A stretch of DNA of 6,095 nucleotides, taken from contig CALZMV010000084.1 in the NCBI GenBank assembly GCA_945788655.1, forward strand, positions 1 through 6,095, read 5' to 3'. The notes below the pieces were generated by a model that saw nothing but the letters and a program-made list of their open reading frames with translations, was not told the origin of the DNA and ran no database searches. The DNA is from an uncultured Clostridia bacterium. Lineage in GTDB: Bacteria; Bacillota; Clostridia; Peptostreptococcales; Anaerovoracaceae. This document shows positions 1 through 4,881 of the stretch, piece after piece (the stretch's first letter is position 1; each line of letters begins with the position of its first letter). The translations under genes and the position numbers were made by a program.

Positions 1-16
1 CTTTAGTGTCAATCAT
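1..16 (-). CDS. Start of an unidentified minus-strand gene (partial, five codons visible)
   Basis: An ATG at 14-16 reads leftwards as M-I-D-T-K and runs off the window edge. It is preceded by GGAGG at 24-28 with a 7-base gap to the start codon. Further upstream lies a near-consensus promoter overlaid by two palindromes. The combination of promoter, repressor-type operator, Shine-Dalgarno and start codon supports a real gene, but five residues do not identify the product. Operators of this form are typical of TetR-family repressors, which often control themselves or an adjacent efflux gene. A TetR-type regulator or a transporter is therefore a reasonable guess, and no more than that. Confidence 0.6.
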
Positions 17-61
17 ACCCAATCCTCCATAATAAATATCAATGAGCATATATCCCCATCT

Positions 62-107
62 AAATAAACGACCGTTTACATATATTATAGTAAACGGTCG
101 TTTATTT
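62..107. promoter_or_regulatory. Nested double-palindrome operator
   Basis: An 18-base arm at 62-79 is repeated as its exact reverse complement at 90-107, separated by a 10-base AT-only spacer. Each arm also contains its own palindrome: TAAACG-AC-CGTTTA at 65-78 and TAAACG-GT-CGTTTA at 91-104, with centres 26 bp apart. One site fills the -35/-10 spacer of the promoter at 84-112 and the other lies just downstream of the -10. A protein bound at either site would block RNA polymerase. The 6-2-6 symmetry with CG at the inner edges fits TetR-family dimers, so two dimers binding side by side are likely. The regulator itself is not identified. A hairpin function is less likely, because the stem coincides exactly with promoter elements. 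Confidence 0.8.
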
Positions 108-112
108 GTAAA
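84..112 (-). promoter_or_regulatory. Vegetative promoter of the left-edge gene
   Basis: On the minus strand, TTTACA (107-112, one mismatch to TTGACA) and TATAAT (84-89, perfect) are separated by 17 bases (90-106). The -10 lies in the spacer between the two operator palindromes. Transcription would start near 77 and give a leader of about 60 nt before the ATG at 16. The promoter is strong by consensus, as expected for a unit whose output is set by repression. Confidence 0.8.
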
Positions 113-145
113 GTACATATTGCATGAAATCATTGTATGAAATAG

Positions 146-173
146 AAAACCCCTCGCACATACATGCAAGGGG
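146..173 (-). terminator. Intrinsic terminator of rpsB-tsf
   Basis: On the minus strand a 10-bp stem (5' arm 164-173, 3' arm 150-159, two G-U pairs) closes a 4-base GTAT loop and is followed by TTTT (146-149) and further T-rich sequence. It begins 23 bases after the tsf stop. On the plus strand the stem is not followed by a T tract, so it should terminate only leftward transcription. Its presence means the rpsB operon ends after tsf. Confidence 0.88.
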
Positions 174-196
174 TAAATTCCTTATATAGCTTGTAA

Positions 197-1291
197 TTAA
201 GCGTTTGCCATCTGTTTTGCAACTTCTTCAGCAAAGTTTTCTTCTTTCTTTTCGATACCTTCGCCTACTTCGAAACGAACTACCTTAGCGATAGAAAGTT
301 CCTTGCTTACAGATTCAAGATACTTAGCAACTGTCTGCTTACCATCTTCAGCTCTAACATATGTCTGATCTAACAGGCAGATGTCCTTTAACTGCTTAGC
401 AACACGACCATCAACAAGTCCGGTGAAGATCTTGTTTGTGGAGATTGTAGCCTTGTCAGCAACAGCAAGTGCAGCAAGCTTAGCCTTTGCATCTTCTGAT
501 AAGAAGTTTGGTAAGTAGTTGAAGTTGAAGCCCTTATCGTTTCTCTTTTCTTCTAAAACAGCAACGTCTTCAGCAGCCCAAACACCATCAACAGCCTTGT
601 CTAATAAAGCGTTTAAGATTGGCTTTGGAAGTGAGAATGGATCGTTTAATGCGCTTTCAAGTGTGATGTCGTGCATCTTAGCAAGTTCTTCACTTGAAAT
701 GTCATTTCTGCTAACGTACTGTGGGTTCATTGCAGCAATCTGCATTGCGATGTTTGTTAAAGCTTCTCTTACAGCATCAGTATCTTCGCCATTTCCTGCA
801 ACGATAGCACCGATTCTGCCACCACCGTGAACATATGAAGTAACAACGTCACCAGATACTTTTTCAATTCTTCTGATTGACATGTTTTCACCAATCTTAG
901 CGATCTTAGCAGTTAATGCTTCTTCTACTGTAGCGCCTTCAAAGCTCATAGCCTTGAATGCATCGATATCGTTAGTTTCTGCAGTTAATGCAAGTTTTGC
1001 AAGATTTTCTACAAATTCTACGAATTCTTCGTTCTTGGAAACGAAGTCTGTTTCTGAGTTAACTTCAACAATAGCAGCAGTCTTGTGGTCGTCAGTGAAT
1101 GCGATCTTTACAAGACCTTCAGCAGCAATTCTTCCTGCCTTCTTTGCAGCTTTTGCAAGTCCCTTTTCTCTTAAGAAATCAACTGCAGCTTCAATGTTGC
1201 CGTCAGTTTCAACAAGTGCCTTCTTGCAATCCATCATGCCAGCGCCTGTCATTTCTCTTAATTCTTTTACCATCTGAGCAGTTACAGCCAT
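197..1291 (-). CDS. tsf: Translation elongation factor Ts, with a large internal insertion
   Basis: EF-Ts is the cytoplasmic nucleotide exchange factor that regenerates EF-Tu-GTP. The N-terminal UBA-like EF-Tu-binding module is clear at about residues 1-55 (KELREMTGAGMMDCKKAL). The TDFV motif that inserts into EF-Tu is at 81-84, followed by HGGGRIG near 155-161. The C-terminal module has CLLDQ at about 305-309 and RFEVGEGIEKKEENFAEEVAKQ-type residues at the end. The ATG has AGGAGG at 1300-1305. At 364 residues the protein is much longer than E. coli EF-Ts (about 283) or common Firmicute forms (about 290-310). The excess lies at about residues 214-290, where the family normally has a short linker before the conserved GR..K. 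segment; the reading frame is intact there. It lies 48 bases after rpsB and ends in the terminator at 146-173. pyrH, the usual next gene, is absent. Confidence 0.97.
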   Translation of the reverse strand: MAVTAQMVKELREMTGAGMMDCKKALVETDGNIEAAVDFLREKGLAKAAKKAGRIAAEGLVKIAFTDDHKTAAIVEVNSETDFVSKNEEFVEFVENLAKLALTAETNDIDAFKAMSFEGATVEEALTAKIAKIGENMSIRRIEKVSGDVVTSYVHGGGRIGAIVAGNGEDTDAVREALTNIAMQIAAMNPQYVSRNDISSEELAKMHDITLESALNDPFSLPKPILNALLDKAVDGVWAAEDVAVLEEKRNDKGFNFNYLPNFLSEDAKAKLAALAVADKATISTNKIFTGLVDGRVAKQLKDICLLDQTYVRAEDGKQTVAKYLESVSKELSIAKVVRFEVGEGIEKKEENFAEEVAKQMANA

Positions 1292-1339
1292 TTTTTTGTC
1301 CTCCTGAAAATTTTTTATAGCCTCTTCAGCTTTTGTTGA

Positions 1340-2089
1340 TTATTCAGCTTCTGTTTCTTCTACTTCTGCTTCTGCTTCTACTTCTGCAGGAGCTTCTTCA
1401 AAGCTTTCACCCTGGTTAGCTTCGATAACAGCATCAGCCATTCTGCCAGCGATTAACTTAACAGCTCTGATAGCATCATCGTTTGCAGGGATTACGTAAT
1501 CAACATCATCAGGGTCGCAGTTTGTATCTACGATACCGATTACAGGAATTCCTAAAATTCTTGCTTCCTTTACAGCAAGTCTTTCTTTCTTAGGGTCTAC
1601 GATAAAGATAGCAGCAGGCATTCCTGGCATATCCTTGATACCGCCTAAGTACTTTTCAAGCTTTTCCATTTCTGCTCTTAACTTGATAACTTCCTTCTTA
1701 GCAAGCTTTTCAAAAGTTCCGTCTTCTTCCATTGAGTGGATATCAGCTAATCTCTTGATTCTTGTTGAGATTGTCTTGTGGTTTGTAAGCATACCACCTA
1801 GCCATCTTTCGCATACATAGTACTGTCCGCATCTTAAAGCTTCATCCTTGATAGCCTGCTGAGCCTGCTTCTTAGTACCTACGAAAAGGATAGGTCTGCC
1901 GGTTTCTGCAACTGTTCTCATGAAGTCATATGCTTCTTCGATTTTCTTTACAGTCTTCTGAAGGTCGATAATGTAGATACCGTTTCTTTCTGTAAAGATG
2001 TAAGGAGCCATCTTAGGGTTCCATCTTCTTGTCTGGTGACCAAAGTGTACACCAGCTTCCAGTAACTGTTTCATTGAAATTACTGCCAT
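1340..2089 (-). CDS. rpsB: 30S ribosomal protein S2
   Basis: S2 is a late-assembling small-subunit protein that binds 16S rRNA and helps recruit S1 or S21-type components. The 249-residue product starts MAVISMKQLLEAGVHFGHQ, the standard S2 N-terminus. It contains the family signatures WNPKMAPYI, FVGTKKQA, ERWLGGMLTN, KLEKYLGGIKDM, DPKKERLAVKEA and GIPVIGIVDTNCDPD. The tail after about residue 225 is an acidic Glu/Ala/Val run encoded by repeated GAA/GCA-type codons, common in Firmicute S2 proteins and probably disordered. I chose the ATG at 2087-2089 because AGGAGG lies at 2100-2105. The frame stays open upstream to a GTG at 2173, but that stretch belongs to the structured leader. It is transcribed with tsf. 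Confidence 0.98.
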   Translation of the reverse strand: MAVISMKQLLEAGVHFGHQTRRWNPKMAPYIFTERNGIYIIDLQKTVKKIEEAYDFMRTVAETGRPILFVGTKKQAQQAIKDEALRCGQYYVCERWLGGMLTNHKTISTRIKRLADIHSMEEDGTFEKLAKKEVIKLRAEMEKLEKYLGGIKDMPGMPAAIFIVDPKKERLAVKEARILGIPVIGIVDTNCDPDDVDYVIPANDDAIRAVKLIAGRMADAVIEANQGESFEEAPAEVEAEAEVEETEAE

Positions 2090-2254
2090 TTTTTTAATTC
2101 CTCCTGGTTTCTTCTTCCACTGAGCAAAGTAAACACCGTTTGCAAAGGCCCTTCTTGTGGGCCCTAAAAGCACCCTTATTTCAGGGAATCACGGCAACCA
2201 CAACCGTTCTCAGTGTGATTTATAATAACTTATTATGGTGCAAATAGTCACACC
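2090..2254 (-). promoter_or_regulatory. Structured rpsB leader RNA, candidate autoregulatory element
   Basis: The transcribed leader can form a multi-branch junction. A 7-bp closing helix pairs CACTGAG (2209-2215) with CTCAGTG (2118-2124). Inside it are four possible hairpins: ACGG/CCGT (2204-2207 with 2191-2194); CCCT/AGGG (2183-2186 with 2173-2176); a 7-bp GC-rich stem (2159-2165 with 2145-2151, one G-U pair, 7-nt loop); and GCAAA/TTTGC (2139-2143 with 2124-2128, sharing base 2124 with the closing helix). Outside it, a hairpin pairs GGTGT (2250-2254) with GCACC (2237-2241). The first hairpin's loop contains UGGUU (2196-2200), complementary to AACCA at 2105-2109, which touches the Shine-Dalgarno; a pseudoknot controlling initiation is possible. 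Control of rpsB by S2 binding to its own leader is known in E. coli and proposed for other phyla. I do not recognise this fold as a named family. Confidence 0.6.
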
Positions 2255-2262
2255 ACCCAAAT

Positions 2263-2291
2263 AATATATACTAAAACCCTTGAAATTGCAA
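2263..2291 (-). promoter_or_regulatory. Promoter of rpsB-tsf
   Basis: On the minus strand, TTGCAA (2286-2291, four of six matches to TTGACA) and TATATT (2263-2268, five of six) are separated by 17 bases. The predicted start near 2256 gives a leader of about 165 nt, long enough for the structure described in the leader entry. The -35 lies only about 25 bases past the stop codon of the LytTR gene, with no terminator between them, so rpsB may also receive transcripts from upstream. Confidence 0.6.
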
Positions 2292-2316
2292 GCATTTTTT
2301 TAACTTTTTTATCATT

Positions 2317-2679
2317 CTATGCATCTGACTTTTTCTGATTTTGACTGTCATCATACATGCCTTTAAGATATGTGCAATATACTTGTTTGGTCTTGATAAA
2401 ACTTGATCTTCCAATATGTATCATTACATTGTTTTCGAATGTTATGCATTGGTTTTCAACAGAAATAATCTTTTCGATATTTACAAAAAGCTTTTTAAGA
2501 GGATGAAAAAAGCGGTCATCGAGAAATTTTTCAATATTATCAATCTTCTCATAACACAAGAAAGTTCTATCCTCTGTTACAATGGCAAGCCTGCGCTGCT
2601 GCTGCTCAATGTATAGCACCTCGCTTAATCTGATTTTTCTGCAGCTGGCTTTAGTAATAACTGGAATGTAGGTTTCCAT
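2317..2679 (-). CDS. Stand-alone LytTR-domain DNA-binding protein
   Basis: The 120-residue product is essentially a single LytTR domain, the DNA-binding fold of AgrA, ComE, VirR and LytR. Visible family features are the N-terminal strand pattern ending in VLYIEQQQRRL, the T-D-x-x-F-L-C-Y strand, a helix with KIDNIEKFL, then FFHPLKKLFVNIEKI (the counterpart of the F-x-R-x-H-x-S-Y-x-V-N motif) and a final IHIGRSSFIKTKQVYCTYL segment. There is no receiver domain, membrane segment or signal peptide, and the tail is short and polar. It is therefore probably a cytoplasmic regulator whose input is abundance or protein contact rather than phosphorylation. I chose the ATG at 2677-2679 because AAGGGG lies at 2687-2692. 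An upstream in-frame TTG at 2715 would sit almost on the predicted transcription start. Target genes are unknown. Its promoter carries Spo0A-type boxes. Confidence 0.87.
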   Translation of the reverse strand: METYIPVITKASCRKIRLSEVLYIEQQQRRLAIVTEDRTFLCYEKIDNIEKFLDDRFFHPLKKLFVNIEKIISVENQCITFENNVMIHIGRSSFIKTKQVYCTYLKGMYDDSQNQKKSDA

Positions 2680-2727
2680 TAAGCTACCCCTTTCATACGG
2701 ATAATATTGCGGCAAAGCGCTTCTTAT

Positions 2728-2756
2728 ATTTTACCAAATTTAACCATTTTTTCGAC
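2728..2756 (-). promoter_or_regulatory. Predicted activator-dependent promoter of the LytTR gene
   Basis: On the minus strand an extended -10 reads TGG-TAAAAT (TGG at 2734-2736, hexamer at 2728-2733). At 17 bases upstream, the -35 position (2751-2756) is GTCGAA, a poor match to TTGACA but part of a perfect Spo0A box. A good -10 paired with a weak -35 covered by an activator site is the layout of Spo0A-activated sigma-A promoters such as spoIIG. Transcription would begin near 2721, about 40 bases before the ATG. Confidence 0.6.
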
Positions 2757-2810
2757 ATCTCTTTATCGACTTATTTCGACAAGCTCAGGGTGCTTCGACA
2801 CATTTCGACC
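2751..2810 (-). promoter_or_regulatory. Cluster of five Spo0A-type boxes
   Basis: The 0A box known from Bacillus is TGNCGAA, usually TGTCGAA. Reading with the LytTR gene, perfect TGTCGAA copies lie at 2751-2757, 2775-2781 and 2794-2800. GGTCGAA (one mismatch) is at 2804-2810 and AGTCGAT (two mismatches) at 2765-2771. All five point the same way. Two pairs have exactly 10-bp spacing (2765/2775 and 2794/2804), the 7-plus-3 geometry of tandem Spo0A binding. Relative to a start near 2721 the box centres fall at about -33, -47, -57, -76 and -86. Upstream placement with one box on the -35 suggests activation by phosphorylated Spo0A. The binding itself is inferred. Confidence 0.72.
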
Positions 2811-2851
2811 TTTAGCTTTCTGTACAAACAATCTTATGGAAATACGCATAC

Positions 2852-2877
2852 AAAAAGGACCGGAACTCCGGTCCTTT
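2852..2877 (-). terminator. Intrinsic terminator of yicC-gmk-rpoZ
   Basis: On the minus strand a perfect 10-bp stem (5' arm 2868-2877, 3' arm 2854-2863) closes an AGTT loop (2864-2867). It ends in a run of five T (2852-2856, partly in the stem). It lies 12 bases after the rpoZ stop codon and separates the gmk-rpoZ unit from the Spo0A-box region and the LytTR gene. Confidence 0.92.
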
Positions 2878-2889
2878 CACAATGCATTT

Positions 2890-3087
2890 TTACTGTCCTT
2901 CTCTCTTATAAGTGATTAAATCTTCTGCAATTTCGTTGGCAGCCAGTGATACAGGTCTGTCGTTTTCAACATCTGTAAGAATTGGTTTGCCATCGATAAT
3001 ATCTCTTGCACGCTTAGCAGCCATAATTACGATAGTGTATCTGCTGTCGGCTTTCTTTCTGATTTCATTAACTGATGGATATAACAT
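2890..3087 (-). CDS. rpoZ: DNA-directed RNA polymerase omega subunit
   Basis: Omega is the small RNA polymerase subunit that chaperones beta-prime into the core enzyme. The 65-residue product shows the family pattern: an N-terminal Y-P-S-V-N-E-I, the helix segment SRYTIVIMAAKRARDI at about 15-30, and KPILTDVENDRPVSLAANEIAEDLI. This length is normal for the compact Clostridial forms, which lack the C-terminal tail of E. coli omega (91 residues). Its ATG overlaps the gmk stop by one base (TAATG at 3085-3089), and its AGGAGG (3095-3100) lies inside the last gmk codons, so its translation is probably coupled to that of gmk. The gmk-rpoZ order is conserved in Firmicutes. It is followed directly by a strong terminator. 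Confidence 0.95.
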   Translation of the reverse strand: MLYPSVNEIRKKADSRYTIVIMAAKRARDIIDGKPILTDVENDRPVSLAANEIAEDLITYKREGQ

Positions 3088-3713
3088 TATTCTTCCTCCT
3101 TATAATTTGCAATCAACTCTTCTGCAGTAAATGCCACCTTGGAGTGCTCTGCCATAATGATTGCCTTAGCTCTCGCAACAGCCTCCTCAAGCTCGCCATT
3201 TACTACGCAATAATCGTATTTCTCAATATAGGAAAGTTCCTTTAGTGTTTCACCCAGGCGAAGCTCGATAGCTTCTTGTGTTTCAGTGCCTCTTCCTGTA
3301 AGCCTCTTTCTAAGAATTGACATTGAAGGTGGCAGTATAAACACAAATACACCGTCAGGATAGTTTTCTTTAACCTTTAATGCGCCCTGCATATCGATTT
3401 CGAGAATTACATCTATCCCCGCCTGCAGCTTTTCTATTACAGGTTCCTTTGGTGTTCCGTAGTAGTTGCCATAGACCTCTGCATATTCAAGCAGCTTGCC
3501 CTTAGCAATGTGTTCTTCAAATGCCTCTTTTTCAGTGAAATAGTAGCTTATCCCATCAACCTCTCCATTCCTCGGAGCGCGTGTTGTCATTGAAACGGAA
3601 ACAGCTAGTTCATCTACTTCTTCTAAAAGTCTCTTGCAAATTGTGCCTTTACCTGCTCCTGAAGGGCCGGAAAAAACAAAAAGTTTACCTGCGTGTTTCT
3701 CTCCCGGATTCAT
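3087..3713 (-). CDS. gmk: Guanylate kinase
   Basis: Gmk transfers phosphate from ATP to GMP or dGMP, giving GDP for GTP and (p)ppGpp pools. The 208-residue product has full family length. The Walker A P-loop GPSGAGKG is at residues 16-23. The GMP-binding region includes SMTTRAPR at 41-48, GISYYF at 54-59, and E76 plus EVYGNYYGT at 79-87. ILEIDMQGA at 103-111 is the Walker B-like segment, and the lid carries LRKRLTGRGTET at 134-145. AGGAG at 3720-3724 supports the ATG at 3711-3713. It follows yicC by 125 bases, a gap that holds its own promoter, and runs directly into rpoZ. In many Bacilli and Clostridia remA (DUF370) sits between yicC and gmk; no such ORF is present here. In Firmicutes Gmk is a known target of (p)ppGpp inhibition. 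Confidence 0.97.
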   Translation of the reverse strand: MNPGEKHAGKLFVFSGPSGAGKGTICKRLLEEVDELAVSVSMTTRAPRNGEVDGISYYFTEKEAFEEHIAKGKLLEYAEVYGNYYGTPKEPVIEKLQAGIDVILEIDMQGALKVKENYPDGVFVFILPPSMSILRKRLTGRGTETQEAIELRLGETLKELSYIEKYDYCVVNGELEEAVARAKAIIMAEHSKVAFTAEELIANYKEEE

Positions 3714-3755
3714 TCTAATCTCCTATTACTACTTTTCTGCTATTTATGAATAATC

Positions 3756-3784
3756 ATTGTAACATAAAACTGTTATGGATTCAA
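3756..3784 (-). promoter_or_regulatory. Promoter of gmk-rpoZ
   Basis: On the minus strand, TTGAAT (3779-3784) and TACAAT (3756-3761) are separated by 17 bases, and TGT directly before the -10 makes it an extended -10. Transcription would start near 3749, about 35 bases before the gmk ATG. I see no convincing terminator between yicC and this promoter, so gmk-rpoZ is probably served both by this promoter and by read-through from yicC. Confidence 0.75.
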
Positions 3785-3838
3785 GACCTATTGGGGAGTT
3801 TTGTCTTCTTCATTGGAAAGAATATCTATAAGAATATC

Positions 3839-4723
3839 TTATTCCACGTTTTGCACCTGTTCTCTTATCTTCTCAATCTCACTCTTTATTTCAAGCATAT
3901 AGTTTGTTATAGTTATGTCATTTGCCTTGGAGCCGATTGTGTTAGCTTCGCGATTCATTTCCTGTACCAGGAAGTCGAGCTTTTTGCCTTCTGCATCCTT
4001 TGGGCTGTCCACAATATTTCTAAGCTGAATGAGATGGCTGTTTAATCTTGTGATTTCCTCATCGATAGCACATTTATCTGCAAAAATTGCTGCTTCAGTT
4101 ACGATTCTTTCTTCAGGCACCGCTGCATTTCCGGCGATAAGTTCTGCAATTCTTTCTCTAAGCTTGGCAGCATAATCAACCACTACGCCCGGAGCCCTTT
4201 CAGCTATCTTATCAAGAAGATCCTTGATTGTCTCACCTCTTGAAAGAAGATCTTCGGCGAGTTTTTCACCTTCAACAGCTCTCATCTTCTCAAGATTAAG
4301 CGCAGCATCACCTACAGGAACAAGAATTGCTTTTGTTATTTCTTCTTCATCGTCAACATCCGGAATCGCCTTCATGACATCGGGCATTGTTGCAAGGAGC
4401 CTCAGACTTATTTCACCGCTAAGATTGAACTGCTCGTTCAATAGAGTCAGATTTTCATAATACTGGCGAGCGATAGGCTCGTTAAGTTTAATGTTAATAT
4501 CGTTTTCTGTGATGTTTTCAACTATGATGGAAACATCAACTTTACCTCTCTTGATTCTTTCCTTGACTGTCTGCTTAACCTTGTCTTCTGCGAAGCTGTA
4601 TCTTCTAGGCATTTTAACGGAAATGTCCGAATATCTGTGGTTTACCGATTTGATTTCAACAATAATGTTTCTCTTGCCATCAGCATATTCGCTGCGGCCA
4701 AAACCTGTCATACTTTTTATCAT
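3839..4723 (-). CDS. yicC: YicC/YloC-family endoribonuclease
   Basis: The 294-residue product matches the YicC family at full length. It opens with MIKSMTGFGRSE, the diagnostic start, followed by IIVEIKSVNHRYSDISVKMPR at about 20-40. The C-terminal DUF1732 region has EEITRLNSHLIQLRNI near 220-235, GKKLDFLVQEMNREANTIGSKAND near 245-268, and a final KSEIEKIREQVQNVE. YicC of E. coli is reported to be an endoribonuclease involved in small-RNA decay, and the Bacillus homologue is YloC; the substrate here is unknown. AGGAG at 4732-4736 supports the ATG. It is divergent from rqcH and upstream of gmk, an order shared with many Firmicutes. A 10-bp direct repeat (3818-3827 and 3830-3839) spans the stop region, with no evident function. 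Confidence 0.95.
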   Translation of the reverse strand: MIKSMTGFGRSEYADGKRNIIVEIKSVNHRYSDISVKMPRRYSFAEDKVKQTVKERIKRGKVDVSIIVENITENDINIKLNEPIARQYYENLTLLNEQFNLSGEISLRLLATMPDVMKAIPDVDDEEEITKAILVPVGDAALNLEKMRAVEGEKLAEDLLSRGETIKDLLDKIAERAPGVVVDYAAKLRERIAELIAGNAAVPEERIVTEAAIFADKCAIDEEITRLNSHLIQLRNIVDSPKDAEGKKLDFLVQEMNREANTIGSKANDITITNYMLEIKSEIEKIREQVQNVE

Positions 4724-4767
4724 CTGATTTTCTCCTCTTCTTCTATTTAATCTATGATAACATTTCT

Positions 4768-4796
4768 ATTATATATGAACGTCACCGTTGTTTCAA
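4768..4796 (-). promoter_or_regulatory. Promoter of yicC
   Basis: On the minus strand, TTGAAA (4791-4796, five of six matches) and TATAAT (4768-4773, perfect) are separated by 17 bases. The start is predicted near 4761, about 38 bases upstream of the ATG. The -35 is only seven bases from the -35 of the divergent rqcH promoter. Confidence 0.82.
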
Positions 4797-4803
4797 GGGT
4801 AGC

Positions 4804-4832
4804 TTGTATCATAACTCTGCATGTGTTAAAAT
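4804..4832 (+). promoter_or_regulatory. Promoter of rqcH
   Basis: On the plus strand, TTGTAT (4804-4809) and TAAAAT (4827-4832) are separated by 17 bases, with TGT immediately before the -10 as an extended element. The start is predicted near 4839. It lies back-to-back with the yicC promoter. Polymerases at the two sites would occupy overlapping DNA, so they may interfere with each other. Confidence 0.68.
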
Positions 4833-4841
4833 AGCATAATA

Positions 4842-4856
4842 GCCGCGTCATGCGGC
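4842..4856 (+). other. Hairpin at the 5' end of the rqcH transcript
   Basis: GCCGC (4842-4846) pairs with GCGGC (4852-4856) around a 5-base loop, and one further G-U pair is possible inside. It lies within a few bases of the predicted transcription start and 26 bases before the ATG. This position suits a 5' stabilising hairpin that protects the mRNA from decay. It is not a terminator, because an A-rich stretch rather than a T tract follows it. Confidence 0.4.
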
Positions 4857-4881
4857 CAAACCAAAACAGAAGGAGACCAAA

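Noticed and set aside
62..107. Reading the left palindrome as a second terminator after tsf
   Set aside because: A proper terminator already lies at 146-173. The palindrome places a perfect -10 in its spacer and -35 at its edge, which fits an operator better.
519..1320. Plus-strand open frames opposite tsf
   Set aside because: They are antisense shadows of a well-conserved gene, with no ribosome binding sites and no recognisable domains.
1345..1400. Repetitive TTCTGC/TTCTAC sequence resembling a microsatellite
   Set aside because: It encodes the Glu/Ala/Val-rich acidic tail of S2, which is common in the family, so the repetition follows from composition.
2090..2173. In-frame N-terminal extension of S2 from a GTG at 2173
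   Set aside because: The extra 28 residues have no S2 homology, the GTG lacks a ribosome binding site, and the stretch is occupied by predicted leader hairpins. AGGAGG precedes the ATG at 2089.
2680..2715. Upstream TTG start for the LytTR protein
   Set aside because: It lies only about six bases from the predicted transcription start and has no Shine-Dalgarno. The ATG at 2679 has AAGGGG at normal spacing.
3818..3839. 10-bp tandem direct repeat at the end of yicC
   Set aside because: It has only two AT-rich copies at a 12-bp period and no motif that I recognise. It is too short to assign a function.
3746..4045. 99-residue plus-strand frame rich in hydrophobic residues across the gmk-yicC gap
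   Set aside because: Most of it is antisense to yicC, it overlaps the gmk promoter, and it has no Shine-Dalgarno. The apparent hydrophobicity comes from AT-rich antisense codons.
4224..4727. Plus-strand open frames opposite yicC
   Set aside because: They lie wholly inside the conserved yicC gene on the other strand and their proteins look like nothing known.
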